From Gymnopilus junonius (Eukaryota > Basidiomycota > Agaricomycetes > Agaricales > Galerinaceae), in NCBI GenBank assembly GCA_015501075.1, contig JADNYJ010000489.1, forward strand, positions 1 through 23,067: DNA of 23,067 nt, given 5' to 3'. The notes beneath the pieces were generated by a model. The model saw only the letters and a program-made list of their open reading frames with translations. It searched no databases and was not told where the DNA came from. Positions 17,960-23,067 of the stretch are shown in pieces. Within the stretch, counting starts at the first letter, position 1. Every line of letters starts with the position of its first letter. The translations under genes and the position numbers were made by a program.

Positions 17960-18222
17960 CAGAGCCTAAGGAGAGCCAGTTGCTGCTTGGCACAGATAGC
18001 AGGGTTCTCTCAAATGTAAATTTTCCAAGCCTGGGAGGACCAATGTCCAATGGCCTGAATGATGTCTTCAGCAAGTCCCAAACTGGCATAAAAGGTGGCC
18101 CCACCTGCCTGAGGTGAGTGTCCACCAAATTCACAGCTCAAAATAGCAAAGAACTGGGCATCAAACCAGGAGCACAATGGGTGAGAACCATCCCTACAAA
18201 GGAAGCCTGGGGGGTGCTCATC
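17960..18222 (-). pseudogene. Tyrosine recombinase fragment
   Basis: On the minus strand one frame reads HPPGFLCRDG ... WFDAQFFAIL ... GGHSPQAGGATFYASLG, LAEDIIQAIGHWSSQAWKIY and then a TGA at 18010-18012 followed by ENP. This matches the C-terminal catalytic part of tyrosine recombinases found in many Agaricomycete genomes (H-x-x-R, then G-R-W-S-S, then the Tyr region). The motif arginine is glutamine here (HSPQ), the R of GRWSS is histidine, and the expected arginine after WKIYI is TGA; all three are CpG-type changes. Only about 75 codons remain, so it is a dead fragment. It could come from a Crypton- or DIRS-like element or a domesticated gene. Confidence 0.65.
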
Positions 18223-18289
18223 TATATTTTTACAAAGGTCTTTCAGATTTATTGCATCAAGAAAAAATATATATGGTACACTCTCACCT

Positions 18290-19105
18290 CATTGGGCATA
18301 GGCTTCTATGAAGACCTTGAGCAACTGCTTCCCGAGTGCCCTTGCCAAATTCTGAGGCAATATCACTCCAGAATGGAATTCATCCAGATGCATGAGGATC
18401 AACTTGCATGTAGTTGTACTTAAATTGCCGTTCAACCATGAGATGAGCTGAGTGGTGAAGGTCACTGGTGGCAAAGTTAATTTACTAGGAAATTTTGTTA
18501 GAGAAGCTATGAGGGTTGGTTATTATAATCAATGACTTGCCTTAGCACCTATGTAATCCCTCCAGAACTCCTGTGAATCATCAGTTTGGAGTTCATCCAA
18601 TACTTTGATTGTGGTGAATAAACTGTCATCACTTGATGACTTGGAGATTTCAAGTTTTTCAGTTAAGACCACCAAGGCCTTATCAGCACCTGGGTTATTT
18701 ATCCCTCTCATGATCCCTGAAATACCCCATAGCAGCAATTGATGCAAGCAGAATAACCAGCTGATGGTTCAATTGCACCTGATCATCCTTCAACTTCTAG
18801 ATGACTACACCTGGAGTGAGAAATGCAAGGATCTTTCAGGTCTTCTTCAATTTGTATACTTGAACATGTTCATCTATCCTATGCAGGACAGCACTGACAC
18901 TGCGGATGCATTGGGAGAGCTGGTATTCTCCTGTACCAGAACAGTTGAATGTGGTGGATGTGAATAGGTGGAGGAGGTCATGCACTTGGATGACTGTGAA
19001 TGAGATGTCTTTGAGAAGTGTTTCTTTTTCAGAGAGTTGGTCCAACCAGGTTATGATTCTGTTGCAGAGAGAGCAGACAGTGATTGCTGCAGAGACAACA
19101 TCCAT
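18290..19105 (-). pseudogene. Decayed N-terminal part of an NLR/cell-death-like protein
   Basis: Minus-strand pieces in order: from an ATG at 19105, MDVVSAAITVCSLCNRIITW with a helical region to about 18840; then, after TGA and TAG codons, KLKDDQVQLNHQLVILLASI; then, in another frame, INNPGADKALVVLTEKLEIS and EFWRDYIGAK. A GC-AG intron-like segment follows (GCAAGT ... CTAAC ... TAG, about 18475-18535). The last piece is FTTQLISWLNGNLSTTTCKL with LILMHLDEFHSGVILPQNLA. The order and helical look resemble N-terminal regions of fungal STAND/NLR or MLKL-like proteins, but the family call is from general resemblance only. No nucleotide-binding or repeat domain follows. Confidence 0.4.
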
Positions 19106-19250
19106 GAGGGAGGTAACAAAAGACTCAAAGAATTTGCCATGGTCTGGATGTTCAAAAATGATAGATGATATTTGACAGGAAGAGGCTGTGTAGATAGATG
19201 GCTTGGCTGATGGAGAATGACTGGGGGAACGGTGCTTAAGTAGAAAAAGG

Positions 19251-19322
19251 AACCAACAGCAAGACTCAAACTTGCAACCTTTGCCTTAGGAAAGCAACAT
19301 GCTACCATTGCACTACAACGGC
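19251..19322 (-). pseudogene. tRNA-Arg(CCU) pseudogene, intronless
   Basis: 72 bases on the minus strand fold like the functional copy at 19399-19504: anticodon loop TTCCTAA with CCT, and a T arm GCAAG-TTTGAGT-CTTGC. There is no intron. The acceptor stem is weak (one mismatch and several G-U pairs) and the internal B box reads GTTTGA where GTTCGA is standard, a CpG loss expected to damage TFIIIC binding. A TTTTT run follows directly on the minus strand. It is probably inactive. Confidence 0.7.
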
Positions 19323-19398
19323 AGAACCCTCATAAATTTTACATGAATATCTAACTCAAAGGCCAAAAAAGGGTAGAAAATGTAGGTAATCCTCAAAG

Positions 19399-19504
19399 AA
19401 CCAACGGTGGGACTCGAACCCACAGCCTCTGCCTTACGTAGTCCTAAGTGGGTTCAATTCCCATCCATTAGGAAAGCAACGCACTACCATTGTGCTACGT
19501 TGGC
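19399..19504 (-). tRNA. tRNA-Arg(CCU) with 34-nt intron
   Basis: Read on the minus strand from 19504, the acceptor GCCAACG pairs with CGTTGGT (one G-U). The D arm is GCAC/GTGC around AATGGTA, and the anticodon loop TTCCTAA has anticodon CCT. The T arm is GTGGG-TTCGAGT-CCCAC with an intact B box. An intron of 34 nt (complement of 19435-19468) lies one base after the anticodon, the normal eukaryotic place. It contains TTAGGA, which pairs with TCCTAA of the anticodon loop, as usual in intron-containing pre-tRNAs. Without the intron the tRNA is 72 nt plus CCA. No T4 run follows at once; T-rich sequence begins about 25 bases downstream. Confidence 0.9.
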
Positions 19505-19654
19505 TCATGCGAGATGATGAACTAAATACGATATCTATAGCGCAGCAGTATGACACCACCTGACATTTGAGGAATGGCCTGATTCTGAAATGAATGTCGT
19601 TCGACAAATTGAAGGCTGCGAGTGTCTTGCTCAGACTCGCCTTCACCAGCAACC
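19505..19654 (+). promoter_or_regulatory. Short shared upstream region of tRNA-Arg and SREBP gene
   Basis: Only 150 bp separate the tRNA 5' end from the SREBP start codon, and the two are transcribed in opposite directions. The stretch has several CpGs, an AT-rich GATATCTATAG near 19530, and one E-box-like CACCTG near 19558. No classical sterol regulatory element was recognised. The 5' UTR of the SREBP gene must be short or start inside the tRNA region. Confidence 0.5.
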
Positions 19655-22600
19655 ATGTCCTCTGAGCTGGGCCTTGACCCATCCGACCCTCTCAACCTGC
19701 TCCTGCGCAACTCCTCCGACGACCCCGACTCCCAGGACAACGCCCAGGCATGGTCCACTCTCAGCTCCCTCTGGTCCGATCCCGTTCCCCCAACGGATCC
19801 CTCAAAATCCTATGTGGACATGATGCCCATGGACTTTTCTGACTTGACCTCCTCCATGGCCATGGACATGGACTTCAACAACCCCATGGCTATCGAGCCG
19901 AGCATACTGCAGTTCGATCCCGTAAAGTTCGCTAATGCCTTTGCGGGGTACGATGATCAGTACGGTCTCTCCACCGACCTCATGGCCACCCAGTTTCCCT
20001 TCAGCTTTCAATTCAACAACGGCAGTGGACAGATCACCAGCTCCAGCTCTGGGTCATCCGCCTCGGACTCTCCGCAGTCTTTCACCAAGGAACGCAGACT
20101 CAGCGTGACCTCTTCCTCGTCCTCCTCTGGTGCTTCCCTTTCTCCCGTACCAGAGTCGCTTGCTAGCCCAGCGACAGGCGGATATGTCAGTGATACCCAG
20201 CCCAAGGAGGAGCCGATACCCCTTACAGAGGTCCCACATGCACATGATCCCGCCGCTGAACTAGCTGCGCGCGTTCGCCAAGCTGCCGGCGTCATGCTCG
20301 CCGTGCCCATGGGTGCCCAACTCCAAGGCTACGGTGCCCAGATACTGCGTACGTCGTTTACTATTTCATAATGCAGCCTATCTCAATTTCCTTTCAGCCA
20401 AACTGCCTATACCCAGATTATCCCGGCACGACTCTGTCGCATCCAAATCCACCCCTTCATCCTCATCCTCCGCCGCATCGACACCACCTCCATCGACACC
20501 CCCTCCCTCCACCCTCACCACCAATCCTCCTCCCCTCAGACTATCTCTAACCCCCGCTCTCCCATCCGATTCCTCTGCCCCATACACCCCATCGCACCTA
20601 CACCCACCACCACCACCCTCACCACCACTGCGTCCGCCCGACCCAAGACAAGCCACACGACCATCGAGCGGCGATACCGCACCAACCTCAACGCGCGCAT
20701 CCAAAGCCTGCGCATGGCCGTGCCCGCACTGCGCGTGCTCGAGGACCGCGAGGGCGGGAACGGCAAGAAGATCAAAAAGAATTTGAAAGGCAACGTCGTC
20801 GTCAAAGGTACTGGGGCCGACTCCCCTGGGACGGCTACCCCACCGAGGCAGAGGACGGCACGCCGATCGACGTCATTGACGAGCGCGGGTTCGTCGATGG
20901 TGTTAAAGTCGCGCGCAAGTGCTCCAAGGCAAATGTGCTAGGCAAAGCTGTGGAGTATATTCGCGTGTTGAAGAAACGCGAGTTGCGCTTGAAGCGAGAG
21001 CAGGAGGGGCTGAAGAAGCTCATTGGGGGCTCGTGGGTGGCGCTGCCCTCGTCAAGGAATGGGAGCGGGAGTGGCGGGAGATGTTTGGTGGGGAGGAGAA
21101 GGATGAAGTTGAGGGTGAGGCTCTTGATGGCGGGGATGATAATGACGGTGAAGAAGACGACGATGAGGATGGTGATGAGGATGAGGAGGAAGATGAGAGG
21201 AAGAGGAAGAAAGTCAAGATGTCGTCTGGGGCTAGTAAGAAAGCCTCGGAGAGGAAAAAGGCTGCTGCTATTTCTCCGCCTGTCGTTGCGTCCTCCTCCA
21301 ACCCTCTGATGCAATCGGCCGATGTCGCTGCTGCACCGGCAGAAAAGAGGAAACGGGGCAGGCCGAGAAAGATCGTCCCCCCTCCTCCGGTAAACACACT
21401 CCCCTCTCTGCCTGTCCACCAGGAGCCCGAGGCAATGGTCCAAGACGAACCAGCTATAGACGAACAAATTCGACAACAGTGGATGCACCCACAACCCCAG
21501 CAAATCCAAGGCGGTCAACAACCGCAACCTCAGCAGTACCTCCTAGCCGTCTTTGCCCTGTTCTCCTTCTTCAACTCACCCTTGACCCCTTCCTCCTCTT
21601 CCTCCTTCTTCGGCTCCTCCGCTCACGCGAATGCGCATACGCATACAGGCACTGTCCTCTCTGCCCAACCTCCCTTGGCTTACGCCCCAGAAATAATAGC
21701 CCAATTCACCCCACCCACAAACGCGACACAGTTGATGGTAAACGGGTGGTCATGGCAGGAATACGTCCAGCTCTTCCACCTATTCGTGTCTGTCCTCGTG
21801 CTCGTCGGGTTCGTCGCGAGTTGGATGGGGTTGGACCTCGGAAGGCTCTATTCCCATTCCCATTCGCAGGCACAACAACAGCACACGAAGCGGGGCAGGA
21901 GCATGTCCATGCCCGCCTTCCGCGCTAGCGCCGCTGAGAAAGATAAAGTAAAGACCACGCGAAGGTTAAGTGGCCCCAAGGGTGGATCAAGTTGGGCGAG
22001 GAGAGTGTATTTGAAGGTTTGTGTTTTTATTACGGCGACTATGGTATTATCATGCACAGGTGCTTACCTTCCCCCTTTTTTTGTTAGGCCGTGCGTCTGC
22101 GTTGTCCTTGTACGACCGCGTGCAGATCTACCGCGCTTGCACATCCACCACCACCACGTCCGCTGCATCCTCATCTTCGTCGTCCATATCCACACTCACC
22201 ACCCTCTCGCTCATCCTCCACACCACCCCAGGCCCAAGCGCCCTCCTCAGCGGTCTAGCCAAGATGAAAGCGCAAAGCGTATGGGAGCAAGCCAAGAGCG
22301 CCGCGTGTAACCCTTCTCATTCCCATTCCCTTTCTCCTTCCAAAGTTCCTTCCAAAGCGCTTTCTGTGGCTTATTCCTTGATGTTTGAAGAAGTCAAAAG
22401 CGTGGAAAGCGCGTTGGAGATGCTTTCTCGTGCTCGTCTTGAGAGGACATCAGAGGAAGAGGAGGAGGAGGAGAAGGAGGATAGCGCACCACTGAACGTC
22501 CTCGCCCGTCTGATCGTCAAAGACCGCGTGAAGCGCCACCTGGGAAAGTTATTCATCCGCGCCGTCTCCATTTCTTCCCCTGCTGTCGAAGACCGTCTTG

Positions 22601-23067
22601 TTCAAGACGAGGAACAAGATTCACAAAGCCCGCAAGGCGCCAAGGAGACGCGAAATGCAGAGCAGATGGAAGAACAGGAACAGGAAGAAGATAAAGCATG
22701 GAGGCGCACGATCGACGCTGCGCGCGAGATGGGCGGACGCGTTGAGGATCTAGGGAGGATGTTTGAGAGGGTGTGGAAGGCCCCGAGCGGGGGTGTGGAT
22801 GAGGATGAGATTGAGGAGCTTGTCGGTCATAATGGGCAAAGTGATGACAACGAAGCAGGAGCCCGAGCCCTCCATGGAGGAGGTGTAGATGTGGATGCTG
22901 AGATCCGAGCGTTACTCGTTGCGCTGGTATTATACCGCCGCCTCTTCGCCTCCGTGTCTGCGTCCCATGTTCGTACTCATCCAACAACGCAAGAGGAAGA
23001 AGAAGGTTGTATAACTCCTACCGCACAAGCGACGATCATATCCTCCAGCTCCCTGCTCAGCCCACCG
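19655..23067 (+). CDS. SREBP-type bHLH transcription factor, 3' end outside window
   Basis: The start ATG at 19655 (context CAACCATGTCC) opens an acidic N-terminal activation region (SELGLDPSDPLNLLL). Intron 1 is 20349-20397. The basic helix 1, KTSHTTIERRYRTNLNAR, with the SREBP-specific tyrosine, is encoded at 20645-20698. A Lys-rich loop, GKKIKKNLKGNVVVKG, follows, then helix 2, VARKCSKANVLGKAVEYIRV (about 20905-20965). After an acidic run come an AT-hook-like KRKRGRPRKI (about 21345-21375), membrane segments near 21537-21590 and 21761-21835, and a long cytosolic tail. A last intron lies near 22017-22059 (or to 22087). SREBPs sit in the ER membrane and release the bHLH part to the nucleus at low sterol or oxygen. 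Three -1 frame changes (about 20540-20640, near 20830, near 21027) break the frame. Confidence 0.88.
20349..20397 (+). other. Intron 1 of the SREBP gene
   Basis: 49 bases with GTACGT at the start and TTTCAG at the end. Splicing joins the exon ending CAGATACTGC to CCAAACTGCCT, giving ILPKLPIPRLSR in one frame. The LPIPRL motif is typical of the region before the linker in fungal SREBPs. Confidence 0.8.

Noticed and set aside
20436..20539. A 104-nt intron in the SREBP linker with a GTCGCA donor
   Set aside because: The phase fits, but the donor is poor and the segment encodes a typical Ser/Pro/Thr linker in frame. A one-base loss in a C-rich run is equally good, so it is left open.
20808..20851. 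A 44-nt intron in the SREBP loop region
   Set aside because: It would restore frame, but it is very short and GC-rich without a branch motif, and both flanking frames look coding through it. A missing G at 20828-20830 is simpler.
20835..21527. 230-aa minus-strand ORF opposite the SREBP gene
   Set aside because: It is the complement of the conserved bHLH and acidic regions, and its composition mirrors that coding strand.

Overview
The window is fungal, most likely from a mushroom-forming basidiomycete (Agaricomycetes). The reasons are the 45-65 nt GT-AG introns, a Ty3/gypsy chromovirus of the kind abundant in Agaricomycetes, an intron-containing tRNA-Arg gene, and an SREBP-type bHLH membrane transcription factor whose basic region reads KTSHTTIERRYR. 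Genus and species cannot be told from the sequence.

Positions 1 to about 19.3 kb are a transposon graveyard with almost no CpG in its older parts. From the left: an AT-rich stretch with one broken minus-strand ORF (410-685) and small hairpins; a 0.6 kb foldback MITE (2153-2761); and an old, decayed gypsy copy (about 2790-10000) split by three later insertions. These are a 1.24 kb solo-LTR-like element (3518-4752), a 570 bp TA-flanked MITE (5419-5988) and a 2.99 kb insertion (6521-9508). Removing the first two on paper rejoins codons exactly, which fixes their ends. The third carries CpGs, a run of hairpins including a 48-bp perfect palindrome, and a possible spliced gene of unknown product with similar introns.

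At 10751-16653 lies a nearly complete gypsy chromovirus of the same family: two 210-bp LTRs, an open gag, and protease, reverse transcriptase, RNase H, integrase and chromodomain in order, followed by a polypurine tract. Its LTRs differ by nine transitions, eight explained by CpG decay. Its pol is broken by in-frame TGA codons (probable CGA decay) and by a series of frameshifts that nearly all go in the -1 direction at short homopolymers, which may be partly an assembly problem.

From 16.65 to 19.25 kb are remnants: direct repeats, a tyrosine-recombinase fragment and a fragment resembling the N-terminus of a fungal NLR/cell-death-type protein, both on the minus strand. Two tandem minus-strand tRNA-Arg(CCU) copies follow. 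The left copy is intronless and decayed; the right copy has an intron and looks functional.

CpG density jumps about twelvefold at the right tRNA, and the SREBP gene starts 150 bp beyond it (19655 to the window end, incomplete). The simplest reading is a CpG-methylated, mutating repeat island ending at a tRNA gene, next to an active sterol/oxygen-response regulator. No wholly new multi-gene system was recognised. The most unusual items are the hairpin array with its adjacent intron-rich transcript, the sharp CpG boundary at the tRNA pair, and the one-directional frameshift pattern.
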